A stretch of DNA of 57,043 nucleotides from Alteribacillus sp041949975 (GTDB taxonomy: Bacteria > Bacillota > Bacilli > Bacillales > Marinococcaceae), in contig NZ_JBHFQG010000023.1 in assembly GCF_041949975.1 (NCBI RefSeq), positions 1 through 57,043 on the forward strand, given 5' to 3'. This document shows positions 1 to 8,036 of this stretch, in pieces. Position numbers and translations under genes: made by a program. Position 1 is the first letter of the stretch. Each line of letters opens with the position of its first letter. The notes under the pieces were generated by a model. The model made no database searches. It was not told the DNA's origin and saw nothing but the letters and a program-made list of their open reading frames with translations.

Positions 1-94
1 CCGAAGGGATCTGCCTGCTTCCCGCGCTCGACTTGCATGTATTAGGCACGCCGCCAGCGTTCGTCCTGAGCCAGGATCAAACTCTCCATGAAAA
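1..94 (-). rRNA. 16S ribosomal RNA, 5' end only
   Basis: On the minus strand this reads the universal 16S start (GAGAGTTTGATCCTGGCTC) followed by the GAACGCTGGCGGC and ACATGCAAGTCGAGCG blocks. The gene runs off the left edge, so only about 94 bases are present. The mature 5' end is placed near 91-97 by comparison with other Bacillus 16S genes and could be off by a few bases. It is the first gene of the rrn operon that follows lysS, as in B. subtilis. Confidence 0.97.
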
Positions 95-157
95 GAGATT
101 GATACAAGCTGTATCTTAAAAATAATTCGTTAAAGAAAGTAACAGACGCTTGACTTT

Positions 158-201
158 CATTCAATTTTCAAAGGACAACTTCCTTCGCCTCAATTGGCGA
201 C
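158..201 (-). promoter_or_regulatory. rrn leader: hairpin and boxA-like antitermination sequence
   Basis: Just downstream of the P2 start the transcript has a short perfect hairpin (TCGCC AATTGA GGCGA) followed by TTGTCCTTTGAAAATTGAAT. That string resembles the boxA-like element found in Bacillus rrn leaders and spacers, which takes part in Nus-dependent antitermination and rRNA processing. The assignment rests on sequence likeness and position only. Confidence 0.55.
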
Positions 202-207
202 TTTTTT

Positions 208-236
208 ATATTAACACCTGCTCAATAGAGTGTCAA
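208..236 (-). promoter_or_regulatory. rrn P2 promoter, sigma-A
   Basis: TTGACA (231-236), 17 bp spacer, TATAAT-like TAATAT (208-213) on the minus strand, about 115 bp before the 16S gene. This is the proximal member of a tandem pair, the usual layout of Bacillus rRNA promoters. Confidence 0.88.
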
Positions 237-301
237 TAGATTTTTTACTGTTTTTTTCTTAATGAAAACTGACTGTTGCGCTGTTTTCAGCGACAGGTAA
301 T

Positions 302-330
302 AATATATCACCATCTAATACTTCTCGCAA
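302..330 (-). promoter_or_regulatory. rrn P1 promoter, sigma-A
   Basis: TTGCGA (325-330), 17 bp spacer, TATATT (302-307), 94 bp upstream of P2. The region above it is A+T rich and could act as an UP element (inference). The tandem arrangement with P2 supports the call. Confidence 0.75.
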
Positions 331-411
331 CCCCTAATTTTAAATTTATACACAAAAAATTTGTTTACTAATACACAGAAAGTATTATACAGCTTTCTAA
401 ATGCTTTCCAT

Positions 412-435
412 AAAAAAAGCCCGCAAAGCGGGCCC
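412..435 (-). terminator. lysS terminator
   Basis: Minus-strand hairpin CCCGC TTT GCGGG followed by TTTTTTTAT, directly after the lysS stop. It separates lysS from the rrn promoters. Confidence 0.85.
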
Positions 436-447
436 GTTAATTTCAGT

Positions 448-1944
448 TTATTCATTTGATTGTTTTCGCATCTGGGGAAATAATAACACGTCTCTAATAG
501 ATGCTGAATTAGTCAAGAGCATAACCAGACGGTCAATACCGATCCCTAAGCCGCCAGTAGGAGGAAGTCCATATTCCATTGCTTCTAAATAATCCGTATC
601 CATCATATGAGCTTCATCGTCACCTTGTTCTCTTTCTTGTACCTGGGCTTCAAAACGCTGACGTTGGTCGATAGGATCATTAAGTTCTGTGAAAGCATTG
701 GCGTGTTCCCGTCCAACTATAAATAATTCAAAACGATCTGTAAAACGCGGATCTTCCGCATTCTTCTTTGCAAGCGGTGAAATAGCAACAGGGTGTCCAT
801 ATACAAAAGTCGGCTGTATTAATTTTTCTTCCACAAAATGCTCAAAAAACTCATTCACTACATGCCCAAATGTCATATTTTCTTTTAATGGCACTTGATG
901 TTCTTTAGCCAAAGACCGTGCTTCTTCATCGCTCATATCTTGCCAAAAATCAATTCCCGTTTCTTCTTTAATAGCATCTACCATATGAACACGGCGCCAT
1001 TCCGGTTTTAAATCCACTTCGTGTTCTCCATAAGAGATAGTAGTAGCACCGAGGACTTCTTGTGCTATGTGTGCTATTAAGTTCTCAGTTAAAACCATAA
1101 TATCTTTATAATCGGAATAAGCTTCATAAAGTTCCATCATTGTAAATTCAGGGTTATGTCTCGTAGATATTCCTTCATTACGAAATACACGACCGATTTC
1201 ATATACCTTTTCCATTCCACCAACAATCAAACGCTTTAAATGCAATTCGATTGCAATACGAATGTATAATTCCATATCAAGAGCATTATGATGGGTAATG
1301 AAAGGACGTGCCGATGCCCCGCCTGGAATAGAGTGAAGCATTGGTGTTTCTACTTCCAAGTACCCTTGCTCGTCTAAATAACGCCGCATAGATTGCAAAA
1401 TTTTGCTGCGAACCACAAATGTATCACGCACTTCAGGGTTTACAATTAAGTCAAGATAGCGCTGTCGGTAGCGTTGTTCAACATCTTTCAATCCATGAAA
1501 CTTGTCCGGCAGAGGGCGCAGAGATTTAGACAACAATTCAAACGCCGAAGCTTTTACAGACAGTTCGCCAACTTTCGTTTTAAAAGCGAAGCCTTTCAAA
1601 CCTACAAAGTCACCAATATCCGTACTTTGGAAAAGCTCGTAGGCCTCTTCCCCCACTTGATCTTTTCTTACATAAATTTGAATTTTCCCTGTTAAATCTT
1701 GAATATGAGCAAAGCCGGCCTTCCCTTTTCCGCGTTTTGTCATGACTCTTCCTGCAATAGAAACTTCTGCTTCTTTTTCTTGAAGCTCTTCTTTACTAAA
1801 CTCATCAAACTCTTCCATCATAGCAGCTGCGGTATGAGACCTATCAAAACGCTGTCCAAACGGATCTTTTCCTTCTTCCTGCAGAGATTGTAGCTTCTCT
1901 CTGCGGACAGCTATCTGGTCGTTATATTCCTGTTCTTGACTCAT
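448..1944 (-). CDS. lysS: Lysyl-tRNA synthetase, class II
   Basis: Charges tRNA-Lys in the cytoplasm. The 498-residue protein has the class II LysRS plan: an N-terminal OB-fold anticodon domain (about residues 60-165), motif 2 around FRNEGISTRHNPEFTMMELY, and motif 3 near the C-terminus (GLPPTGGLGIGIDRLVML). Length is normal for bacterial LysS. The open frame extends three codons upstream to a GTG, but the ATG at 1944 is preferred: AAGGGGTGG lies 8 bases before it and the protein then begins MSQEQ like other Bacillus LysS. It is the last gene after dusB, with its own terminator, and precedes an rrn operon exactly as in B. subtilis. Confidence 0.97.
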   Translation of the reverse strand: MSQEQEYNDQIAVRREKLQSLQEEGKDPFGQRFDRSHTAAAMMEEFDEFSKEELQEKEAEVSIAGRVMTKRGKGKAGFAHIQDLTGKIQIYVRKDQVGEEAYELFQSTDIGDFVGLKGFAFKTKVGELSVKASAFELLSKSLRPLPDKFHGLKDVEQRYRQRYLDLIVNPEVRDTFVVRSKILQSMRRYLDEQGYLEVETPMLHSIPGGASARPFITHHNALDMELYIRIAIELHLKRLIVGGMEKVYEIGRVFRNEGISTRHNPEFTMMELYEAYSDYKDIMVLTENLIAHIAQEVLGATTISYGEHEVDLKPEWRRVHMVDAIKEETGIDFWQDMSDEEARSLAKEHQVPLKENMTFGHVVNEFFEHFVEEKLIQPTFVYGHPVAISPLAKKNAEDPRFTDRFELFIVGREHANAFTELNDPIDQRQRFEAQVQEREQGDDEAHMMDTDYLEAMEYGLPPTGGLGIGIDRLVMLLTNSASIRDVLLFPQMRKQSNE

Positions 1945-2010
1945 ACTATCCACCCCTTAATTTAATTGATATATTTAAGTACTCATAAACCTTTTTTTCG
2001 TTCATGTAAA

Positions 2011-2044
2011 GGGACTGACCCTATTGTACAAAAGGGGCAGTCCC
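2011..2044. repeat. Intergenic inverted repeat between dusB and lysS
   Basis: GGGACTGmCCCT arms face each other around a TTTGTACA-type loop, giving a stem of about 11-12 pairs with one mismatch. The minus-strand continuation (TTTACATG) lacks a good U-run, so it is a weak terminator at best. GGGACTG-type hairpins of this kind recur in Bacillaceae intergenic DNA. It may be a dispersed repeat or an RNA processing site. Confidence 0.6.
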
Positions 2045-2071
2045 ACCATTTTTAAATAATTAAAGAAAAAA

Positions 2072-3073
2072 CTATACTGCCGATGCTTTTTCTTTCTGTG
2101 CTGATTCCAAGCCATCGACAAAGTTATATAAAGAAGACGCCACTTCATCACGTGTATGGAGCTGATTAATTTGATCGCGCACTTTGTTATTGCCTCTAAG
2201 TCCCTTAAGATACCATGCAGCATGCTTTCGCATTTCCCGAACAGCTACATCTTCTCCTTTTAAGTTGATCAGCCGATCCATGTGTATCATGCACACATCG
2301 ATCTTTTCACGAGGAGAAGGGTCCGGTGCAAGCTCTCCTGTCTCGAGGTAATGAATGGTGCGATATAGCATCCAAGGGTTGCCTAGTGCTGCTCTTCCAA
2401 TCATGACACCGTCTACACCAGTAGTGTCCAACATGTTTTTAGCATCTTGAGGCGTCTTCACATCCCCATTTCCTATAACAGGGATATTTACAGCCTCCTT
2501 AACTTCTTTCAATATATCCCAATTTGCTGTACCTTCATACATTTGCAGACGTGTACGCCCATGAACAGCGACAGCCTTTCCTCCAGCTGCTTCAATTGCT
2601 TGGGCATTTTCTACGGCTAAAATATTTTCATCGTCCCAGCCCATTCTCATTTTCACTGTTACTGGTTTTTCAACAGCTTTTACTGCCACAGAAACCATTT
2701 CATATATTTTATCAGGGTTAAGAAGCCACTTCGCTCCTGCGTCACATTTTGTGATTTTTGGAACCGGGCACCCCATATTAATATCAATTATATCTGCATT
2801 TGTTTGTTGGTCGACAACTCTGGCAGCTTCTGCCATTGTTTCTTTGTCCCCGCCAAATATCTGCAAACTTAAAGGCTTCTCCCGTTCATCGACGTAAAGC
2901 ATTTTCAATGATTTTTCATTTTTATTGACAATGGCTTTATCACTAACCATCTCGGCACATACAAGACCTGCCCCAAATTCTTTAGCTATTAGACGAAAAG
3001 CCGGATTGCACACTCCTGCCATCGGTGCAAGCACGACTTGGTTTTTCATTTTTATGTCTCCGATTTTTAACAT
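2072..3073 (-). CDS. dusB: tRNA-dihydrouridine synthase DusB
   Basis: FMN-dependent reduction of uridine to dihydrouridine in the D-loop of tRNAs. The 333-residue protein shows the Dus signatures in order: VVLAPMAGVCNPAFR near the N-terminus, NMGCPVPKITKCDAGA with the catalytic Cys (about residue 100), KMRMGWDD, HGRTRLQMYEG, IGNGDV and MIGRAALGNPW for phosphate/FMN binding. AGGAGGTGG precedes the ATG. It follows yazB by 18 bp at the end of the folate cluster and sits before lysS, so it is probably co-transcribed with the folate genes (inference from spacing and orientation). Confidence 0.96.
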   Translation of the reverse strand: MLKIGDIKMKNQVVLAPMAGVCNPAFRLIAKEFGAGLVCAEMVSDKAIVNKNEKSLKMLYVDEREKPLSLQIFGGDKETMAEAARVVDQQTNADIIDINMGCPVPKITKCDAGAKWLLNPDKIYEMVSVAVKAVEKPVTVKMRMGWDDENILAVENAQAIEAAGGKAVAVHGRTRLQMYEGTANWDILKEVKEAVNIPVIGNGDVKTPQDAKNMLDTTGVDGVMIGRAALGNPWMLYRTIHYLETGELAPDPSPREKIDVCMIHMDRLINLKGEDVAVREMRKHAAWYLKGLRGNNKVRDQINQLHTRDEVASSLYNFVDGLESAQKEKASAV

Positions 3074-3091
3074 ATTTCCACCTCCTACGTT

Positions 3092-3295
3092 TCAGCCAGA
3101 CTGAAGCTCTTCTTTTGTTATACCTAATGCCTCAACTACTTTGTCTAAAAATTTCTCGTCTGCAATACGACTGCCTCGTTCTACTTGCCCGAGAATAGAA
3201 ACAGAAATCCCCATTTTGTCTGCAAGGCTTTCCTGTGTATATCCTTTCAGCTTCCGAAAAGCCCGAACCCTGCTGGCCCAGAGCAGCTCCTCCAT
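3092..3295 (-). CDS. yazB: Small Xre-type helix-turn-helix protein (YazB-like)
   Basis: A 67-residue protein that is essentially one Cro/C1-type HTH domain: RAFRKLKGYTQESLADKMG is helices 1-2, followed by VSILGQVERGSRI as the recognition helix region. It therefore probably binds DNA. Target and effector are unknown. The ATG at 3295 lies inside folK, giving a 49-bp overlap in another frame, with AAGGTG about 10 bases upstream. The same folK-yazB-dusB order is known from B. subtilis. It may regulate the folate cluster, but nothing in the sequence proves that. Confidence 0.88.
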   Translation of the reverse strand: MEELLWASRVRAFRKLKGYTQESLADKMGISVSILGQVERGSRIADEKFLDKVVEALGITKEELQSG

Positions 3296-3780
3296 AAACG
3301 GACACCTTCTTTTTCTTTTTTCGATAGATCTTCGGCAAGCTCCTGGATGTATTTATGATTAAGTGGATAAATAACAGTTGAAGCTATTTCATTTAACGGT
3401 ATCAACACAAATGCTCGCTCATGCATCCGCGGATGCGGAATAGATAATTCGTCCATTCTAATATTTTCATCATTGAAGAGTAAAATGTCAAGGTCTATTG
3501 TCCGCGGCCCCCAACGTTTTATTTTCACACGGTTTAATTCTTCTTCTATACGCTGTGTTGTCTCTAGTAAGCGTTTCGGTTCTAATGAAGTATAAAGCTC
3601 AAGTACCATATTTAAAAATGGTGCTTGTTCCGTTACTCCTACAGGCTCTGTTTCATAAATAGAGGAAAGCTGGATAATATTTATTTCTTCATCTTGCTGC
3701 AATTTTTCCACTGCTTGTTGTAAATAGTGAAGCCGATCTCCTATATTAGAACCAAGAGCAAGGTACACGTGATTTTTCAT
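3247..3780 (-). CDS. folK: 6-hydroxymethyl-7,8-dihydropterin pyrophosphokinase (HPPK)
   Basis: Transfers pyrophosphate from ATP to hydroxymethyl-dihydropterin, the step before dihydropteroate synthase in folate synthesis. The 177-residue protein has the HPPK landmarks: YLALGSNIGDR at the N-terminus, YETEPVG...FLNMV for pterin binding, the RWGPRTIDLDILLF signature, and IPHPRMHERAFVLIPL. The start overlaps the end of folB by 4 bases (ATGA), indicating translational coupling. The last 16 codons are shared with the yazB reading frame. Confidence 0.97.
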   Translation of the reverse strand: MKNHVYLALGSNIGDRLHYLQQAVEKLQQDEEINIIQLSSIYETEPVGVTEQAPFLNMVLELYTSLEPKRLLETTQRIEEELNRVKIKRWGPRTIDLDILLFNDENIRMDELSIPHPRMHERAFVLIPLNEIASTVIYPLNHKYIQELAEDLSKKEKEGVRLWRSCSGPAGFGLFGS

Positions 3781-4139
3781 GTTTTTGCCCTCGTGATTTC
3801 AATAGCGACGTGTTCATAGTGGCCTGGAATCGGCGGGTCTGGTTTAATAACTTTCACTGTGGCCTGCTCGACGATATTAAATTTCTGTAAAATGTTAGAA
3901 GCTATGGATTCGGCTATGGATTCGACCAAATCAAAAGTTTGTCCTTCCATTATCTCTTTTACAGCTTGATGAGCTTCTGCGTAATTAACACTTTTTTCAA
4001 GGTTATCTTCCGCCGCCGCTTCAGATAAATCCGCCTTCATGACAAGATCTACTTGAAAACGCTGCCCCAGTTTATTCTCTTCAGGAAACACTCCATGATA
4101 GGCGTAGAATTCCATACCTTTTAGATATATTTTATCCAA
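3777..4139 (-). CDS. folB: Dihydroneopterin aldolase
   Basis: Converts dihydroneopterin to 6-hydroxymethyl-dihydropterin and glycolaldehyde. The 120-residue protein has the FolB/FolX pattern: FYAYHGVFPEENKLGQRFQV at the N-terminus, VNYAEAHQAV with the catalytic-region Tyr, the VESIAESIA helix and VKVIKPDPPIPGHYEHVA. It overlaps folP by 8 bp upstream and folK by 4 bp downstream, so it is clearly part of the same transcription unit. Confidence 0.97.
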   Translation of the reverse strand: MDKIYLKGMEFYAYHGVFPEENKLGQRFQVDLVMKADLSEAAAEDNLEKSVNYAEAHQAVKEIMEGQTFDLVESIAESIASNILQKFNIVEQATVKVIKPDPPIPGHYEHVAIEITRAKT

Positions 4140-4974
4140 CTGTGGTCACCTTACCCTTTCCAAGCATGGCATCCATCATTTTTACCGTCCGGCTCATTTC
4201 CAATACGTCGTGTACTCTAACAATATCACAGCCTCTTTCAATACCAAGGCTGACGGTGGCGCCTGTTCCTTCTACTCTATCATTTGCCGGCAGATTAAGC
4301 GTCTCTGCTATTAAAGATTTCCTTGAGGTTCCCAATAATACTGGATAACCAAGAGCAGTAAATTGTTCCAGTTTTCTCATAACTTCAAGGTTTTGTTCGT
4401 AGGTTTTTGCAAACCCTATACCTGGATCTAAAATGATTCGCTCTTCTTTTACCCCTGCATTGCAGCAAAGAGTAATACTTTCTTCCATATCTCTTAAAAT
4501 ATCCGCCATTAGGTTGCTGTACTCCATATCTTCACGGTTGTGCATAAGGATAATTGGTACATCATATTGAGCAGCAACCTCTGCCATTTCCGGATCGGCT
4601 TTAGCCCCCCAGACGTCATTAATGATAGAAGCTCCGGATTCGATAGCTTGTCTTGCTGTTTCTGCCTTATAAGTGTCAATTGAAATTGGGACATTTACTT
4701 TCTTAGCAATCGCTTTGATAGCCGGAAGGACTCGTCTGCGTTCTTCTTCTCCCTCCACTTTTACATGACCGGGTCTAGTGGATTCACCGCCAATATCAAT
4801 GATATCAGCACCTTGTTTAACCATTTCCTGTGCCCGTTCTACTGCACTTGTTAAATTATCAAAACGTCCGCCATCAGAAAATGAGTCTGGTGTAACGTTT
4901 AAAATTCCCATCACATAGGTTTTTTGAGAAAAATTTAATGTCCAAGGTCCCCAAGAAATAGAAGTTCTACTCAT
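4132..4974 (-). CDS. folP: Dihydropteroate synthase
   Basis: Condenses p-aminobenzoate with hydroxymethyl-dihydropterin pyrophosphate; this is the sulfonamide target (called sul in B. subtilis). TIM-barrel signatures are MGILNVTPDSFSDGGRF, GADIIDIGGESTRPG, SIDTYKAETARQAI, INDVWG, ILDPGIGFAKT and LLGTSRKS. The frame is open for 40 more codons upstream inside pabC. The ATG at 4974 is chosen because GAGGAAAGGAAG precedes it, the protein then has the normal length (280 residues), and the overlap with pabC shrinks to 8 bp. Confidence 0.96.
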   Translation of the reverse strand: MSRTSISWGPWTLNFSQKTYVMGILNVTPDSFSDGGRFDNLTSAVERAQEMVKQGADIIDIGGESTRPGHVKVEGEEERRRVLPAIKAIAKKVNVPISIDTYKAETARQAIESGASIINDVWGAKADPEMAEVAAQYDVPIILMHNREDMEYSNLMADILRDMEESITLCCNAGVKEERIILDPGIGFAKTYEQNLEVMRKLEQFTALGYPVLLGTSRKSLIAETLNLPANDRVEGTGATVSLGIERGCDIVRVHDVLEMSRTVKMMDAMLGKGKVTTVG

Positions 4975-5869
4975 GTGCTTTCTTCCTTTCCTCGTCAAAA
5001 ATCTCAGCTGAACTCCATAATTGTTGACGATATTTATTATACTCTTTCTGTAAAAAATCAACTGTCGAACGACCCTTGTTATCATGTTTCTCAAAAGTAT
5101 GCTGATCGACAGCTTTAAGACGTACTACTTCCTGTATGGAATTCGTTACAAATGCTTCATCTGCCTCAAAAAGCATATCAGGTTTAAAGCTGCCTTCACG
5201 TATATAAAAAGAGTGCTTTTTAGCTAAGTTTATCACGAAAGAACGGGTGACACCGTTTAATATCCCTGTTTTAATGGATGGGGTATAAATCGTCGTCCCT
5301 TTTACCCAAAAAAGATTAGAAACTACTCCTTCAGCAAGGTCTCCTTTTTCATTTACAAAAAGACCTTCAATGGCGGAATCCTCGCCTGTTTCTCTTTTAC
5401 CCAAAATACTGTTAAAGTAGTGATGAGACTTTAAACGTATCGATGCTTCGGGCGAATTCCTTTTTACCGTTAACAGCTTTCCTTTTTTATCTGAGGGTGG
5501 ATTTACCCCTGTCTCTGGAAGAGGCTTCATATATATTATAACAGCAGGTGAATGATAGGAATTTGTAGTGAGTCCAAGCTCTCCATTTCCTGCAGATATA
5601 TTGTATCGGACATAGGCATTTTTCCACTGATTTGCTTCCAGCAGAGTATTTAGTTGCTGCATGACTTCCGCTCGCTCATACGCCCATTTTATATTCATTA
5701 ATTGAAGGCCTTTTTCCATTCGCCTGAAATGATCATCGATTAAAAACGGATGGCCGTTGTATATTCTAAATGTCTCAAATAACCCAAGTCCATACATAAA
5801 GCCGTGTTCAAAAACAGAAAGGCGAGCCTGGCCCGCCTCTTTTATTTCTTCATTTATATAAATAAACAT
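4967..5869 (-). CDS. pabC: 4-amino-4-deoxychorismate lyase
   Basis: PLP fold-type IV enzyme that releases pyruvate from aminodeoxychorismate to give p-aminobenzoate. The 300-residue protein starts MFIYINEEIKEAG and shows LSVFEHGFMYGLGLFETFR, typical of the PabC/branched-chain aminotransferase family. LKSHHYFNSILGKRE holds the likely PLP lysine, and GILNGVTRSFVINLA and FEADEAFVTNSI follow. The ATG at 5869 is chosen over one at 5887 because AGGGAG sits 6 bases upstream and the first residues then match the family. It begins 1 bp after the pabA stop codon. Confidence 0.94.
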   Translation of the reverse strand: MFIYINEEIKEAGQARLSVFEHGFMYGLGLFETFRIYNGHPFLIDDHFRRMEKGLQLMNIKWAYERAEVMQQLNTLLEANQWKNAYVRYNISAGNGELGLTTNSYHSPAVIIYMKPLPETGVNPPSDKKGKLLTVKRNSPEASIRLKSHHYFNSILGKRETGEDSAIEGLFVNEKGDLAEGVVSNLFWVKGTTIYTPSIKTGILNGVTRSFVINLAKKHSFYIREGSFKPDMLFEADEAFVTNSIQEVVRLKAVDQHTFEKHDNKGRSTVDFLQKEYNKYRQQLWSSAEIFDEERKKAHE

Positions 5870-5870
5870 G

Positions 5871-6455
5871 TTAGACTCCCTGTGCATTCCGGTGAGTTCC
5901 TACAAAATTACGAAGCAGTTTTTTCCCTTCTCCGGTCATTATGGACTCGGGATGAAACTGCACCCCTTCTACAGGCAGAGATTTATGGCGTATCCCCATA
6001 ATTTCTCCTTCGTCTGTCCAGGATGTAATTTCAAAACAATCCGGAAGGCTTTCTCGTTCCACAATTAATGAGTGGTAGCGAGTAGCAGTGAACGGATTAG
6101 GCAGCCCTTTATAAACAGATTGTTTATCATGACTCACTTCAGATGTTTTTCCATGCATAAGCCGATCTGACCGAATCACCTTTCCTCCAAACGCCTGAGC
6201 GATCGATTGATGTCCCAGACACACACCAAATACTGGAATCTTCCCAGAAAAATACTCAATGGCTTTAATACTGATACCTGCTTCATCCGGACTGCACGGA
6301 CCTGGAGAAACCATTAAATAATCAGGACCAAGTTCTTCTATTTCCTCTATAGTTATCTTATCGTTTCTACGAACTACAAGTTCTTCTCCCATTTCCCCAA
6401 GGTATTGGACAAGGTTGTAGGTAAACGAGTCATAGTTATCAATCATTAAAATCAT
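5871..6455 (-). CDS. pabA: Aminodeoxychorismate synthase, glutamine amidotransferase subunit
   Basis: Class I amidotransferase that supplies ammonia to PabB, making 4-amino-4-deoxychorismate. The 194-residue protein shows MIDNYDSFTYNLVQYLGE, SPGPCSPDEAGIS, the nucleophile elbow PVFGVCLGHQSIAQAFGG (Cys near residue 80), and the His/Glu of VQFHPESIMTGEG. In B. subtilis the equivalent subunit also serves anthranilate synthase. No trp genes are in this window, so the dual role is only a possibility here. It overlaps pabB by 17 bp. Confidence 0.96.
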   Translation of the reverse strand: MILMIDNYDSFTYNLVQYLGEMGEELVVRRNDKITIEEIEELGPDYLMVSPGPCSPDEAGISIKAIEYFSGKIPVFGVCLGHQSIAQAFGGKVIRSDRLMHGKTSEVSHDKQSVYKGLPNPFTATRYHSLIVERESLPDCFEITSWTDEGEIMGIRHKSLPVEGVQFHPESIMTGEGKKLLRNFVGTHRNAQGV

Positions 6456-7935
6456 ATACTTTTTCCTCCTCTGCTCGGCTATGCTTTACAGCCATCTCTT
6501 CTTCACTAATCTCCTGCGCTTTCCAGAGCGCTCTAGCTTTCTTCAATGATTCCTGGTACTCTGCTTCAGGACTAGAATCAATGACAATCCCAGCACCGGC
6601 TTGCACGTAAGCCATCCCGTCCTTAGCAATCATAGTTCGTATGGCTATGTTTAATTCCATATCTCCATTAAACCCAATCCAGCCGATGGAACCTGTATAC
6701 ATTCCCCGCCTGACAGGTTCTAATTCCTCAATGATTTCCATCGTCCGTATTTTTGGAGCACCAGTAATCGTTCCGCCTGGAAACGCTGCTTTTATCATAT
6801 CATATTCGTCTACATGTTCGGCAAGTTTTCCTTTTACATTGGAAACAATATGCATCACATGGGAGTATCGTTCAATAACCATAAGTTCATCAACCTCTAC
6901 ACTGCCATACGTGCATACTTTCCCCAAATCATTTCTTTCAAGGTCTACAAGCATTACATGTTCGGCCCGCTCTTTTTCTGTTGCTATCAACTCTTTTTCG
7001 TAAAATTTATCTTGTTCTGCTGTGGTTCCGCGCGGCCTCGTACCTGCTATAGGTCTTGTAGATGCTTCTTCTCCTCTTTTTTTTACCAATAATTCCGGAG
7101 ATCCGCTTACGAGCTGAAATTCCGGAGTATGCATATAGCCCATGTAGGGAGAAGGATTAAATTCCCTTAATTTTTCATATATATGAAAAGGGGGCGTTGA
7201 CAGCTCTCGAGTTTGTCTTACTGACAAGTTCACTTGAAAGACATCGCCTGCCCTTATATATTCTTGCACTTTCCTTACCGATTCTGTAAAGGTCCTCTCT
7301 GTAAAAGAAGGAACCAGGTTTTTATTATGTCTGATAGACCCAACCTTTTTATATTGGTCCCATGAAAAATGCGGAGGATGCTGCCATAAAACTTTTAACC
7401 GCTGAATATCTGCCTTCGCTTTTGTTTCTTTCCCGTCTGCATAGTGCACTATGATCCACATCTTTTTTTCTTCATGGTCATATATAAAAACTTGATGAAA
7501 AGCCAAAAAATATAAGTCATGGGTGTTTAAATCATCGCTTGATTTCATCGGAAGATCTTCTATATACCTTATATAATCGTAGCTGATATATCCTAATATT
7601 CCTCCCTGAAAGTCCGGGAGATTAGGTTTTGAGTTTACTTTATAAGGTTCGAGCCATTTTTTCATTTCTTCTAAAGGTTCTCCGCTCTTTTGAACGCTCT
7701 CTTGCCGGGTTTTTATAAAAAGGCTGTTGTTTTTCCCTTTTATTACCGCAAACGGGGTGAGACCCGCAATGCTGTATCTCCCTCTTTGTCCGCTTTCTAA
7801 TAGGATATGGTGATTTTTATCAGCACTTAATGCTTGATAAGATGAGAAAAATTGTTGTTCTGGAAATAAAAATGAAGACGCCATTACCTTATATGATTTT
7901 GAACGATCTGGTAACGGAGCCAAATCCTCTAACAT
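6439..7935 (-). CDS. pabB: Aminodeoxychorismate synthase, chorismate-binding subunit
   Basis: Aminates chorismate using ammonia from PabA; first gene of the folate operon. The 498-residue protein has the chorismate-binding domain: GDVFQVNLSVRQT, NPSPYMGYMH, SGSPELLVK, TRPIAGTRPRG, EHVMLVDLERNDLGKV, FPGGTITGAPKIRTMEII and RRGMYTGSIGWI. It carries Ala in the PIAGT motif, as TrpE does, rather than the Lys of E. coli PabB, so context decides the name: it is fused by overlap to pabA-pabC-folP. The ATG at 7935 has GGAGGG 6 bases upstream; an upstream in-frame start exists at 7965. Confidence 0.92.
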   Translation of the reverse strand: MLEDLAPLPDRSKSYKVMASSFLFPEQQFFSSYQALSADKNHHILLESGQRGRYSIAGLTPFAVIKGKNNSLFIKTRQESVQKSGEPLEEMKKWLEPYKVNSKPNLPDFQGGILGYISYDYIRYIEDLPMKSSDDLNTHDLYFLAFHQVFIYDHEEKKMWIIVHYADGKETKAKADIQRLKVLWQHPPHFSWDQYKKVGSIRHNKNLVPSFTERTFTESVRKVQEYIRAGDVFQVNLSVRQTRELSTPPFHIYEKLREFNPSPYMGYMHTPEFQLVSGSPELLVKKRGEEASTRPIAGTRPRGTTAEQDKFYEKELIATEKERAEHVMLVDLERNDLGKVCTYGSVEVDELMVIERYSHVMHIVSNVKGKLAEHVDEYDMIKAAFPGGTITGAPKIRTMEIIEELEPVRRGMYTGSIGWIGFNGDMELNIAIRTMIAKDGMAYVQAGAGIVIDSSPEAEYQESLKKARALWKAQEISEEEMAVKHSRAEEEKVYDFND

Positions 7936-8003
7936 GACTTTCCCTCCTGCGTTATACCAATTCAATTGTTCTTATCCTATCACGGAACAGTGATTTTATC
8001 ATT

Positions 8004-8034
8004 AAAAAAAGCAGAGCATTGAGCCCTGCTTTTT
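8004..8034 (-). terminator. cysK terminator
   Basis: Minus-strand hairpin AGCAGGGC TCAAT GCTCTGCT followed by TTTTTTTAAT, directly after the cysK stop. It isolates cysK from the pab operon. Confidence 0.85.
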
Positions 8035-8036
8035 GT

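Noticed and set aside
2002..2223. 73-codon frame near the end of dusB
   Set aside because: A different-frame shadow of dusB that runs into the intergenic hairpin.
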